Shown here one piece after another: positions 1 to 6,726 of a DNA stretch of 11,411 bases. Under the pieces are notes generated by a model, which was not told the DNA's origin, made no database searches, and was given only the letters and a program-made list of their open reading frames with translations. Source of the DNA: an uncultured Collinsella sp. GTDB lineage: Bacteria; Actinomycetota; Coriobacteriia; Coriobacteriales; Coriobacteriaceae. Numbering within the stretch: position 1 is the stretch's first letter; each line of letters opens with the position of its first letter. The position numbers and the translations under genes are program-made. Location of the stretch: NCBI GenBank assembly GCA_958436995.1, contig CAUBMI010000063.1:1-11411 (forward strand). Direction: 5' to 3'.

Positions 1-1
1 G

Positions 2-142
2 ACGGTCGGTGAATCGGACCATCTCGGGGCATTGATGGTCGGTTTATTCGACGTCTTGGTCGGCTGGGTTTTCTGTTTGAGCAGATTTGCTTTTCTCCCT
101 CTTTGTCTGCTGCGTTGTTTTTTGGGTTACCTGGTGCAGTGA
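2..142 (+). CDS. Possible 3' end of an upstream gene (partial, weak)
   Basis: Frame 2 is open from the left edge to a TGA at 140-142, only 8 nt before a strong plus-strand terminator, which is where a gene end would be expected. The 46 visible residues are rich in Leu, Cys and Phe and could be the last membrane segment of a membrane protein. However, the T-rich second half does not follow the codon preference of the clear genes in this window, so this may be non-coding DNA behind a gene that ends outside the window. I do not recognise it. Confidence 0.2.
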   Translation, partial: TVGESDHLGALMVGLFDVLVGWVFCLSRFAFLPLCLLRCFLGYLVQ

Positions 143-150
143 CGCGGAAC

Positions 151-190
151 GGGCACTCCGTTGCCTGCACTTCGGAGTGCCCTTTTCTTT
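151..190 (+). terminator. Rho-independent terminator of the upstream unit
   Basis: A perfect 10-bp stem, GGGCACTCCG (151-160) with CGGAGTGCCC (173-182), encloses a 12-nt loop and is followed by TTTTCTTT. The U-tract lies on the plus side only, so it ends transcription entering from the left edge and separates it from the permease unit. Confidence 0.85.
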
Positions 191-191
191 G

Positions 192-274
192 ATTGAGTAC
201 GCGTCTGGCCTGGGATTTTTTGCGGGTTAGGCCAATTGTTCGCTTGAATTTCCCAGGTCAGACGCGTCTTCAAT
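192..274 (+). repeat. Long imperfect inverted repeat, 24-nt arms
   Basis: The arms at 192-215 and 251-274 pair over 24 positions with one T/C mismatch and two G-U wobbles; the core is ACGCGTCTG against CAGACGCGT. The 35-nt spacer contains a short GCGGG/TTCGC pairing. The arm is too long to be chance. It lies after the upstream terminator and before the permease leader ORF, so it could be a stable 5' hairpin of the permease transcript, a protein-binding site, or a remnant of a small palindromic element. No U-tract follows, so it is not a simple terminator. Confidence 0.75.
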
Positions 275-322
275 TGCCGAAAGTTATCGGTCGTGAACGC
301 GGCCGTTTTGATCGGAGTATCT

Positions 323-505
323 ATGTACCAGCGTATCGTCATCTACACGCGCCTGTTCCGCGAGCGTTGGTCCAACAACTTCATCCTCTCCTCTCTTTGG
401 GATGGCACCTGTACCGGTGACGCGGCCTGCAACCCTACCTTGGGCTGCGCCTTCGGTACAGATGCCATCCTTTTTGCTGTAGGGGGAACGTGCCATGGCA
501 GGTAA
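323..505 (+). CDS. Candidate leader peptide upstream of the permease
   Basis: A 60-codon ORF begins at an ATG preceded by GGAG with a 5-nt spacer and ends at a TAA (503-505), overlapping the permease start by 11 nt. The first 25 codons prefer C or G in the third position like the true genes here and encode a basic, aromatic peptide (MYQRIVIYTRLFRERWSNN) with Trp at positions 16 and 26. The second half is simply the sequence of the terminator hairpin at 400-475. The Trp26 codon ends at the first base of the hairpin's left arm, so a translating or stalled ribosome would control its folding. Inference: a regulatory uORF (attenuation or translational coupling). Chance ORF remains possible; no known leader family recognised. 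Confidence 0.4.
   Translation: MYQRIVIYTRLFRERWSNNFILSSLWDGTCTGDAACNPTLGCAFGTDAILFAVGGTCHGR
400..475 (+). terminator. Terminator-like attenuator before the permease gene
   Basis: The arms 400-416 (GGATGGCACCTGTACCG) and 454-470 (CGGTACAGATGCCATCC) pair over 17 bp with one mismatch and are followed directly by TTTTT (471-475). The hairpin ends 19 nt before the permease ATG and lies inside the candidate leader ORF, so it can only reduce readthrough into the permease. A competing helix is available: CATCC at 382-386 can pair with GGATG at 400-404, which would disarm the left arm. This matches a transcription attenuator. UGGCACC at 403-409 resembles part of a T-box motif, but the rest of that consensus is missing. 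Confidence 0.65.
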
Positions 506-1904
506 GAAGTTTTCCCTGATTGAGGTCATCCTTTCGGTTATCTGCGTCGTGTTTACTATCGAGGCGGCAGCTCCGGCTTCTGCCATGGGTAACGTGCAGT
601 TCTTCTGGTGGATTTTCCTTATCATCACGTTTTTGCTGCCTTATGGCCTGGTGGTGGCCGAGCTGGGTACGGCGTTTGATTCCGAGGGCGGCCTGTACGA
701 TTGGGTCCGCCTGGGCCTGGGCGACCGTTGGGGCGCCCGTTGCTCCTGGTGCTATTGGGTAAATTTTCCGCTGTGGGTGGCAAGTATCGCCTGCATGTTC
801 CCCAGTGTCATCACTGCGGTATGGGGTTTCGAGTTTTCACTCGGGCTCCGAATTGTCATTGAGCTTGCCTTTGTGTGGGGCGTTACGGTCATGGCGATGC
901 AGTCGGTGGCCGAGGCCGATTGGGTCATGGACGGCGGCGCTGTCATCAAGGTGCTCATTACCGCCGTGGTGGGGATCGTCGGTATCTGGTTTGCCTGTAA
1001 TAACGGCTTTGCCAACGACATGTCGCTCAAGACCTTCATTCCAGATCTGGGCGACACCAACTCGTTGACGTATCTATCGATTATCCTGTTCAACTTTATG
1101 GGCTTCGAAGTGGTCGCGACCTTTGCCAGCACGATGAAAAACCCGTCGCGCGATATCCCCAAGGCGGTTATCACCGGCGGCGTTGCCATTGCGGCGATCT
1201 ACATCATCTGCGGCATCGGCATTGGAGCCGCGGTTCCCACCGAACAGCTTTCGCTCGATTCGGGCATTGTGGACGCGGTCGCCGCCATGGTGGGGCGCAG
1301 CCACCCGCTGACAATGATCGTGGGCGTGGCCTTTTTGGTGACGCTGTTCGCCAATATGATCTGCTGGAGCTTTGGCGTCAACAACGTAGCGAGCTATGCC
1401 GCACGTCACGGCAACATGCCGCGCCCCTTTGCGTTGGTGTCCAAAAAGACCGGCATGCCCAACGGCTCGGCGCTCATTAACGGCTGTTTTGCCAGTCTGG
1501 TGCTGCTGCTCCAGATTCCGCTGGGTGAGGGTTCCGACGTCTTTTGGGTCTTCTTCTCGATGAACGTCGTCTTTCTGCTCATGAGCTATATTCCCATGTT
1601 CCCAGCGTTTTGGCGTCTGCGCAAGCACGATAATCGCTCGCGTGTGTTCCGTGCGCCTTTCGAGGGCAAGGTGCTCGCGGTGGCGCTTGCGATTCCCGTG
1701 GTGGAGCTCGTGCTTTCGATTGTTGCTACGATTGTGCCGCTCAACAGCTCACCTGCCGAGATGGCAAAGTTGCCGATTCTCGCGGGCGTAGTGATTGGCC
1801 TGTTATTGGGCGAGGTTTCGCGCCTCATATCGCGCCGCGGCCGAAGCGTCGACAATCCCGGCGTTGGTGCACGGGGGTCAGGTTACTTTGCACCAAAACA
1901 GTAA
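495..1904 (+). CDS. APC-family amino acid/polyamine permease, AguD-like
   Basis: A 469-aa inner-membrane transporter with about 12 hydrophobic segments, the usual length for the APC superfamily. The N-terminus carries the family's unwound first helix region (around residues 24-32, AAAPASAMGN), then a QFFWWI segment and ELGTAF..EGGLYDWV (about 57-71). This pattern resembles antiporters of the AguD/GadC/AdiC type that exchange an amine or amino acid for its product. The start is fixed by AGGGGG (481-486) eight bases upstream. A short charged tail follows the last helix (LISRRGRSV). The agmatine deiminase 6 kb downstream and the membrane LuxR regulator nearby make agmatine/putrescine exchange the best guess, but substrate cannot be read from sequence; another cationic amino acid or amine is possible. 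Expression is probably governed by the leader ORF and hairpin just upstream. Confidence 0.85.
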   Translation: MAGKKFSLIEVILSVICVVFTIEAAAPASAMGNVQFFWWIFLIITFLLPYGLVVAELGTAFDSEGGLYDWVRLGLGDRWGARCSWCYWVNFPLWVASIACMFPSVITAVWGFEFSLGLRIVIELAFVWGVTVMAMQSVAEADWVMDGGAVIKVLITAVVGIVGIWFACNNGFANDMSLKTFIPDLGDTNSLTYLSIILFNFMGFEVVATFASTMKNPSRDIPKAVITGGVAIAAIYIICGIGIGAAVPTEQLSLDSGIVDAVAAMVGRSHPLTMIVGVAFLVTLFANMICWSFGVNNVASYAARHGNMPRPFALVSKKTGMPNGSALINGCFASLVLLLQIPLGEGSDVFWVFFSMNVVFLLMSYIPMFPAFWRLRKHDNRSRVFRAPFEGKVLAVALAIPVVELVLSIVATIVPLNSSPAEMAKLPILAGVVIGLLLGEVSRLISRRGRSVDNPGVGARGSGYFAPKQ

Positions 1905-1927
1905 GCGCCGCGAGTTACGCAGCGCTT
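1903..1927. repeat. Short inverted repeat between convergent genes
   Basis: AAGCGC (1903-1908) and GCGCTT (1922-1927) flank a 13-nt spacer, overlapping the permease stop codon and lying 14 nt before the end of the convergent small gene. There is no real U-tract on either strand, so a terminator role is weak. TTGGTGC also occurs at 1864-1870 and 1926-1932, with its complement GCACCAA at 1890-1896. Confidence 0.35.
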
Positions 1928-1940
1928 GGTGCATCTTGGA

Positions 1941-2132
1941 TTACTGTTCGCGGTGCTCGGGATCGGAAACGAGCTTAGGCGCAAAGTAGGGGACGTGGCC
2001 CAGGTACGGGCGGCTGTCCGAACGCTCCTCGGCGATGCAGGGGACGTCATTGTAGGTAAGTGAGTCGCACAGGTGGACGATGGCCTTGGCGGCAGGGGCA
2101 ACGAGTATTTTGAGCGGTGCGATAGGCGCCAT
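1941..2132 (-). CDS. Small hypothetical protein, 63 aa
   Basis: The ATG at 2132 has a near-ideal ribosome-binding site (AAAGGAG, 5-nt spacer), so this start is preferred over an in-frame start at 2147. The protein begins MAPIAPLKILVAPAAKAIV, a moderately hydrophobic stretch, followed by a polar half with two Cys (CDSLTYNDVPC), a Tyr/Pro-rich segment and an acidic-basic tail ending DPEHREQ. No signal peptide or clear membrane helix is seen and I do not recognise the family. It is convergent with the permease and divergent from the LuxR gene. A promoter-like TTGACA/TAGACT pair precedes it, with a palindrome near its predicted start of transcription. Promoter, ribosome site and length argue for a real short gene. 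Confidence 0.6.
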   Translation of the reverse strand: MAPIAPLKILVAPAAKAIVHLCDSLTYNDVPCIAEERSDSRPYLGHVPYFAPKLVSDPEHREQ

Positions 2133-2145
2133 GGCATCTCCTTTC

Positions 2146-2199
2146 ATCGGTGAGACACAGCTTGTTTATCTAAACGATACAGTACGTTTAATCGGTGAG
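2146..2199. promoter_or_regulatory. Palindromic operator flanked by direct repeats
   Basis: TAAACG (2171-2176) and CGTTTA (2185-2190) form a 20-bp palindrome with an 8-bp centre. It is flanked by identical copies of ATCGGTGAG at 2146-2154 and 2191-2199, 45 bp apart. It sits between the divergent small gene and LuxR gene, at the predicted start site of the minus promoter and in the spacer of a possible plus promoter (TTGTTT 2163-2168, TTTAAT 2187-2192, 18 bp). A regulator bound here could control both directions; autoregulation by the adjacent LuxR protein is an inference. Confidence 0.5.
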
Positions 2200-2227
2200 T
2201 CTAATCTTGCGGCAAAGAATCTGTCAA
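2198..2227 (-). promoter_or_regulatory. Sigma-70-type promoter for the small minus-strand gene
   Basis: Reading the minus strand, a consensus -35 TTGACA (2227-2222) is followed after 18 nt by TAGACT (2203-2198), a four-of-six match to the -10 box. Transcription would start near 2191, giving a leader of about 60 nt before the ATG at 2132. Confidence 0.5.
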
Positions 2228-2260
2228 CATCCTCACGGCATCTAGACAGGGGAGGCGGGC

Positions 2261-3253
2261 ATGAGTTTCGCGTTCTATATCTACACCACGATTATCATGG
2301 GTGTGGCTCTGGTGACCAGTGCCGTGGCGTTGGTGGTTTGGCTCATGACGCGCCGTCGCGACAGCCTGGTGGCCGCGGTGGGCTTTTTGCTCTACATGCT
2401 CGATATGTCGGTCATTTTTTTTGACGAGTACAATCGGCTCAAATACGACTACGCTGTTACCTTTAGCGAGCCGTTGCAGCACCCCTTGCTGCGCTGCGTG
2501 CTCGGTATTGCCATCTATGCCTGCGTGGTACTGTGGATGTTTGCGCGCTTGCGCAAAAGGCCGACGTCGCGCATGCTCGGACTTGCTATCGTGCCGTTTT
2601 CAATCTTGCAATTGGTGCTGGTGCCTCGCAGCGGTGCTGCCGGAGAGATGCAGCAGTATCTCTTTTGGCTCACGCGTGACCTGGGCAATGTAGGATGTCT
2701 TGCCTATGCCGCCTGGCATTACCGGCACAGGGCCACGCGTGTTGAGAAACTCGACCTCGACCGCTCAAAGCTCTTTTGGAAGGTGGCACTCGTTCTTGCG
2801 TTTTGCGTAATCGCCGAGGACACCTACATGATTTTGCTCTGCCGCCCCGACTCTCAAAACCCCGTCATCAGCCTCTTTTTGTGGTATCTGTCCGAGCGCA
2901 ATATCTCCGAAAACGTGCTGCTCGTGGTATGCGCGGTCCAACTCTTTTGCCAGTTTAGCCATATCCTGCTCGTGTATGCCCGTCATCCGCGTGCCGATGA
3001 GGACGTAGCGGCCGAGAGCGCACGCTCTGGGGACGATCTAGCATCACGCGTTGTGATCTATGCCGATGCCCATAAGCTGTCGCGGCGCGAGCAGGAGGTG
3101 CTCACGCTGGTGCTGAAGGGCAACGACGCCCAAAACATCGCCAGCGAGTTGGTCATCAGCCCTGGCACTGTCAAGGCGCACTTGCATCGCATCTACGTTA
3201 AAAGCGGTGTCTCCAACCGAGATGACCTCATAGATGCCTTTTGGCGTTCCTAG
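2261..3253 (+). CDS. Membrane-embedded LuxR-family transcriptional regulator
   Basis: A 330-aa protein with two parts. Residues 1 to about 250 contain roughly seven hydrophobic segments separated by short basic loops (MTRRRD, RLRKRPTSR), indicating an integral membrane sensor domain. Residues 273-330 are a LuxR/GerE-type helix-turn-helix (LSRREQEVLTLVLKG, then IASEL.ISPGTVKAHLHRIY.K.GV.NRDDL), with the Glu, Gly, Val-Lys and Leu-His positions expected in the family. A linker of about 20 residues joins them. There is no phosphoacceptor receiver domain, so it acts as a one-component regulator that senses its signal at the membrane. GGGGAGG with a 5-nt spacer fixes the start. The architecture resembles AguR, the agmatine-sensing activator of lactococci, and the many membrane LuxR proteins of Coriobacteriia. 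Likely targets are its own divergent region or the downstream amidohydrolase unit. Confidence 0.88.
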   Translation: MSFAFYIYTTIIMGVALVTSAVALVVWLMTRRRDSLVAAVGFLLYMLDMSVIFFDEYNRLKYDYAVTFSEPLQHPLLRCVLGIAIYACVVLWMFARLRKRPTSRMLGLAIVPFSILQLVLVPRSGAAGEMQQYLFWLTRDLGNVGCLAYAAWHYRHRATRVEKLDLDRSKLFWKVALVLAFCVIAEDTYMILLCRPDSQNPVISLFLWYLSERNISENVLLVVCAVQLFCQFSHILLVYARHPRADEDVAAESARSGDDLASRVVIYADAHKLSRREQEVLTLVLKGNDAQNIASELVISPGTVKAHLHRIYVKSGVSNRDDLIDAFWRS

Positions 3254-3342
3254 TCCCTAGTCCTATTCTTCCATGCATGCGGGTCTTGCCGTGTGGGCGG
3301 GCACGCCGTTGGGCGTAATGACGCGGTAATAATCTCAGACAA

Positions 3343-3372
3343 TAAACCTGCAGGTAAAGCGTGTAAACCTGC
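3343..3372. promoter_or_regulatory. Paired direct repeats, likely regulator-binding site
   Basis: TAAACCTGC occurs at 3343-3351 and 3364-3372, exactly 21 bp apart, or two helical turns. The first copy is part of the palindrome ACCTGCAGGT (3347-3356), and GCAGGT (3351-3356) can also pair with ACCTGC (3367-3372). The TAAAC core is shared with the palindrome at 2171-2190. Such face-aligned half-sites suit a LuxR-type dimer; they lie about 200 bp before the amidohydrolase gene. A -10-like TAATAAT is at 3327-3333, without a convincing -35. Confidence 0.45.
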
Positions 3373-3433
3373 TTAAACTGACCGTTTGCGGTCCCTGGCC
3401 TTGGCACGGATTTGCCCCTGTGTATCAATGGGT

Positions 3434-3571
3434 GTAGCGCGGAGCCGCGGACGTGGGACAGACGTCCGAGCACGGCTTGTAGGCACGCGCCGATGCGGGA
3501 GCGCTACGCTCCCAACCGAGTGCCCACGCGGGCGGTGCGTCCGCGTTGCAACCAAAGATGCCTGAGGAGGC
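3434..3571 (+). ncRNA. Structured leader with mutually exclusive helices
   Basis: Within the 322-bp gap before the amidohydrolase gene, GTAGCGC (3434-3440) pairs with GCGCTAC (3501-3507). It encloses a long hairpin: GAGCCG/CGGCTT (3442-3447 with 3473-3478) stacked on the perfect CGGACGT/ACGTCCG (3448-3454 with 3462-3468). GCGCTAC is also needed by a second perfect hairpin, GGGAGCG-CTA-CGCTCCC (3497-3513), so the two cannot form together. Downstream are GCCC/GGGC (3522-3533) and GCCT-gagg-AGGC (3560-3571), which holds the GAGGAGG ribosome-binding site. The layout suggests a translational switch or thermosensor-like leader. No known riboswitch consensus recognised. The rest of the gap (3254-3433) holds only the repeats at 3343-3372, a GACCG-TTTG-CGGTC hairpin near 3379-3392 and a short ACGCC/GGCGT hairpin near 3303-3316. 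Confidence 0.45.
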
Positions 3572-3575
3572 TCAC

Positions 3576-5204
3576 ATGGACAAGGCTGATGTAGTTATCA
3601 AGAGCAACGCCGTCTTTACCGGCGATGGGCTCGAGCCGTTTAAGGGCGGCGTTGCCGTGCGCGGTGATAAGATTGTTGCCTGCGGTGACGATGCTCACCT
3701 GGCACCGTTTATCGGTCCCGATACCGAGGTGCGCGACTTTGGCGACCAGCTCGTCATGCCCGGCCTGATCGACTCGCACACGCATTTTGCCCAGGGCGCG
3801 TTTATGACCGACCCCGATTTTGCCGTCAACCTCATCGACTGCACCAGTTTTGAGATGGCGATGGAACGTGTCGTGGCGTTTGCGGCCGACCATCCCGATA
3901 ACGAGTGGATTCTGGGCTGCCAGATTATCCAGTTCCAGTGGGATGTCCCCGAGATGCCCACAGCCGCGATGATCGATGAGTACATCTCGGACCGCCCGGT
4001 CTTTCTGCAGCAGGTTGACCTGCATACCTTTAGCGCCAATACCTGTGCCATCAACAAGGTGGGAGTAACTTCGCAGACGCCCGATCCCGCAGGCGGCAAG
4101 ATCCTTAAGGATGCCGAGGGCAATCTGACGGGCGTGTTTTCCAACAACGCCGGCGTCTTCTTTATGGACGAGGTCTACGACCCAGCGCCCGAGGTTGTTG
4201 ACGCGTCGTTTGCAAAAACCGCCCGGCGCGCCAATGCCCTGGGAATCACTACGGTCGGCATGGTCAATCCTACGTTTGTGAGCATGGAAAACCCGTATGC
4301 GGTGTTGGCAGGTCTTAATGCCAAGGGCGACTTGCCACTGCGCGTGTTCCTGTACACCGACCTGTTCGAAAACGAGTCCTTAACGCTCGAGCAGATCAAG
4401 GAGAAATACGCCTTCCCGGGTACGCAGGTGGAGTGGCACGGCTTTAAGCAGTTCCTTGATGGCGTGTGCTCCGACCACACCGCCTGGATGCTTGAACCCT
4501 ATAGCAATGCGCCCGATACCTGCGGTGAGCCCGCGGAGGAGCCAGAGCGCATCCGCGCTGCCATCCTCAGGGCGCAAGAATGGGGTGTTGACACGCGCAT
4601 CCATACGATCGGTGATCGCTCGGTGCGTTTTGTGCTCGATTGTTTTGAGGAGGGCGAGCGCTTGCATGGCAAGCGGGATTGTCGCCACTCCATGGAGCAC
4701 AACGAGACGGTTCAGCCCGAGGATCTGCCGCGCTATGCCGAGCTGGGTATATGCCCTGGCATGCAGCCGTGGCACATGCTGCTCGATATGGCTGACCTTG
4801 CCAAGGACGATGCCGTGGGCCCCGAGCGTGCTGCGCTTTCGTGGCCCCTGCATAGCCTGCTTGCCAGCGGTGCCGTGGTGCACCTGGGCAGTGACTTCCC
4901 CGTTGTGGGCTTGGAGCCCATGGAGGAGGTGTACGGCGCAGCCTTTCGCATGCTCGAGGACGGTTCCAACCCAGAAGGGTGGTTCCCCCAGGAGCGCATT
5001 ACCATGGCCGAGGCTCTGCGCGCCTACACCTATGGCAGCGCCTATGCCATGCATGCCGAGGACCGCATCGGCACGCTCGCGTGCGGCAAACAGGCAGATA
5101 TCTGCGTGTTCGACCGCAACCTCTTTGATTGCGAGCCGGCCGAGGTGCTCGAGGCCACCGCAGCCCTCACGATGATCGCCGGCAAGGTGGTCTTTGAGGC
5201 ATAG
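3576..5204 (+). CDS. YtcJ-like metal-dependent amidohydrolase (Amidohydro_3)
   Basis: A 542-aa cytoplasmic hydrolase of the amidohydrolase superfamily, YtcJ/N-substituted formamide deformylase branch, usual length about 540. An N-terminal beta domain (IKSNAVFTGDG, residues 9-19) precedes the TIM barrel with the metal ligands in order: DSHTH (His68, His70), the putative carboxylated Lys291 in GFKQFLDGV, His343 in HTIGD, His375 in HSMEHNE, and the catalytic Asp440 in LGSDFPV. The C-terminal strand region ends with GKQADICVFDRN and MIAGKVVFE, typical of the family. The start at 3576 is chosen because GAGGAGG lies 5 nt upstream; an in-frame start at 3546 has no such site. All metal ligands are present, so it should be active. 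The substrate is unknown; an amide, carbamoyl or formyl compound is plausible. The MATE gene follows after 96 bp, a likely operon. Confidence 0.88.
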   Translation: MDKADVVIKSNAVFTGDGLEPFKGGVAVRGDKIVACGDDAHLAPFIGPDTEVRDFGDQLVMPGLIDSHTHFAQGAFMTDPDFAVNLIDCTSFEMAMERVVAFAADHPDNEWILGCQIIQFQWDVPEMPTAAMIDEYISDRPVFLQQVDLHTFSANTCAINKVGVTSQTPDPAGGKILKDAEGNLTGVFSNNAGVFFMDEVYDPAPEVVDASFAKTARRANALGITTVGMVNPTFVSMENPYAVLAGLNAKGDLPLRVFLYTDLFENESLTLEQIKEKYAFPGTQVEWHGFKQFLDGVCSDHTAWMLEPYSNAPDTCGEPAEEPERIRAAILRAQEWGVDTRIHTIGDRSVRFVLDCFEEGERLHGKRDCRHSMEHNETVQPEDLPRYAELGICPGMQPWHMLLDMADLAKDDAVGPERAALSWPLHSLLASGAVVHLGSDFPVVGLEPMEEVYGAAFRMLEDGSNPEGWFPQERITMAEALRAYTYGSAYAMHAEDRIGTLACGKQADICVFDRNLFDCEPAEVLEATAALTMIAGKVVFEA

Positions 5205-5251
5205 CGGGACTGCTGCATCGCTGGGCGGTGCCGCAGCCTGTGCGTGCTGCC

Positions 5252-5274
5252 CATCCATTCATGCATCCATTCAT
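5252..5274 (+). repeat. 12-bp tandem repeat in the gap before the MATE gene
   Basis: CATCCATTCAT occurs at 5252-5262 and 5264-5274, a two-copy tandem repeat of period 12 just upstream of the MATE ribosome-binding site. The 96-bp gap contains no U-tract terminator, so readthrough from the amidohydrolase gene is likely. Function unknown. Confidence 0.4.
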
Positions 5275-5300
5275 CAATCTCTCATGGAAAGGGGAGAACA

Positions 5301-6677
5301 ATGGCAGAAGAAACAACCGCCGCTGTTGAGGAGGAGCGTGAGCTTGCCTCGCAGCCGATTCCCGGCCTGGTGCGCAAGTACACCATCATCACCGGCCAGG
5401 GTATGCTTGCCCAAATCATCATGGTGGTCCTGGAGGGCCTTGTCATGGGCTGGGGCTTGGGTGCCCACGGCCTGGCATGTGTCTCGATCATCATGTCGGT
5501 CGAGTACATTAACCTGGCCTTTGGTAACCTGTTTGGCACCGGCGTGCCCGCCGTGGTGGGCAACCTTTTGGGTGCCGGCGACATTAAGGGCGCCAGCAAG
5601 GCGTTTAGCCAGGGCTTTTGGCTTACCACGATTGTGAGTGTGCTGCTTGCTGTGGTGATGGCTGTGTTTACCGAGCCCATCTGCGCATTCTTCGGCGCCA
5701 CGCCCGACATCATGGCCGATACCGTTGCCGGCGTGCGCACCTTCTCCGTGCTGCTGCCGCTCACGGTCATTGGTCAGATGGTCACCGCCGTCATGCGTGT
5801 GGACGAGAAGGTTCAGATCCAGGCCAACCTCATGACCGTGTCTGCCATCGTCGCTATCTGCTGGCTTGCGCTTTCCACGTTTGTACTCAAGCTTGGCGTT
5901 ATGGGAGCTGGCGTGTACTACGGTCTTTCCATCGGTATCTGGGCCATCGGTATCTTCTGGTTCATCGGTGGTAAGAAGTCGCAGCTCCAGATCAGCGCCG
6001 CCGACCTCAAACTCGACATGGCCATCTGCGGCCAGATCATCAAGATTGGTTTCCCGTTCTTTTTGGTGCAAGCTGCCACGTTCATCTTCAACACCGTTGC
6101 CAACTCGTTGCTTGGCCAGCTCGGCGGCGACATGGGTTCGCTCTACATCGCGGCCTTTGGTGTGATCAACGGCTATATCCTCTACATAACCATGATGGTC
6201 GCCCAGTGCTTCTCGTACGGCCTGCAGCCCATTGCCGCCTTCAACGCCGGCGCCAAGGCGTGGACGCGCCTCAAGGAAACGCTCTCTTGCACGCTTAAGT
6301 ACCAGGTCGTGACGCTTGCGCTCGTGACCATTGCGCTGTGGCTCGCTGCCACGCCGGTCTGCGCGTTCTTTGCTGGCAGTGACCCCGAGCTTGTTGAGGT
6401 TGCCGCGTCCGCAACGCGCATCGTGGTGCTCGCCGTGGCCCTTGGTTACCTGGCCATGACCATGTCGATGTACTTCCAGGCGGTTGAGAAGGTGGGTATC
6501 GCCACGTTCACCGGTCTGCTCCGCTACGTGATCTGCTCCGTGCCGCTTATGTACCTGCTTGGCAACATGATGGGCGTTCAGGGTGTCTGGTTTGCCTTGG
6601 TGGCGGCTGACGCCATCACTGGTCTTATCTCCATCGCCCTCGCCGTCCGCGAATCCAAGCGACTTGCCACGCTCTAG
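5301..6677 (+). CDS. MATE-family multidrug/metabolite efflux transporter
   Basis: A 458-aa inner-membrane antiporter with two MatE halves and about 12 membrane segments, the normal size. The first half has the conserved GNLLGAGDIKGASKAF (about residues 87-102) and the second half the matching LQPIAAFNAGAKAW..LKETL segment (about 309-330), the internal duplication typical of MATE proteins. An acidic, Glu-rich cytoplasmic tail opens the protein (EETTAAVEEEREL). AAAGGGGAG with a 4-nt spacer sets the ATG at 5301; the frame is open further upstream but without a ribosome site. It most resembles the MepA/NorM-like exporters driven by sodium or proton gradients. Its place after the amidohydrolase suggests export of a product or of a toxic substrate, but no substrate can be read from the sequence. 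Transcription ends at the hairpin at 6727. Confidence 0.9.
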   Translation: MAEETTAAVEEERELASQPIPGLVRKYTIITGQGMLAQIIMVVLEGLVMGWGLGAHGLACVSIIMSVEYINLAFGNLFGTGVPAVVGNLLGAGDIKGASKAFSQGFWLTTIVSVLLAVVMAVFTEPICAFFGATPDIMADTVAGVRTFSVLLPLTVIGQMVTAVMRVDEKVQIQANLMTVSAIVAICWLALSTFVLKLGVMGAGVYYGLSIGIWAIGIFWFIGGKKSQLQISAADLKLDMAICGQIIKIGFPFFLVQAATFIFNTVANSLLGQLGGDMGSLYIAAFGVINGYILYITMMVAQCFSYGLQPIAAFNAGAKAWTRLKETLSCTLKYQVVTLALVTIALWLAATPVCAFFAGSDPELVEVAASATRIVVLAVALGYLAMTMSMYFQAVEKVGIATFTGLLRYVICSVPLMYLLGNMMGVQGVWFALVAADAITGLISIALAVRESKRLATL

Positions 6678-6726
6678 ACTCGGGCACGGCCGGCGCGCGA
6701 TAGTCGAATAAGTCAACTCGTCTGCA

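Noticed and set aside
395..475. T-box riboswitch before the permease
   Set aside because: UGGCACC at 403-409 and an overlapping terminator are suggestive, but the wider T-box consensus with its GGGUGG start and GCG end is absent and the 192-274 hairpin lacks a recognisable Stem I pattern.
1864..1896. TTGGTGC/GCACCAA hairpin near the permease end as a terminator
   Set aside because: It lies inside the coding sequence and has no U-tract on either strand.
4380..5258. 292-codon minus-strand open frame opposite the amidohydrolase
   Set aside because: No ribosome site or family features; the plus-strand frame carries all the metal ligands of the enzyme.
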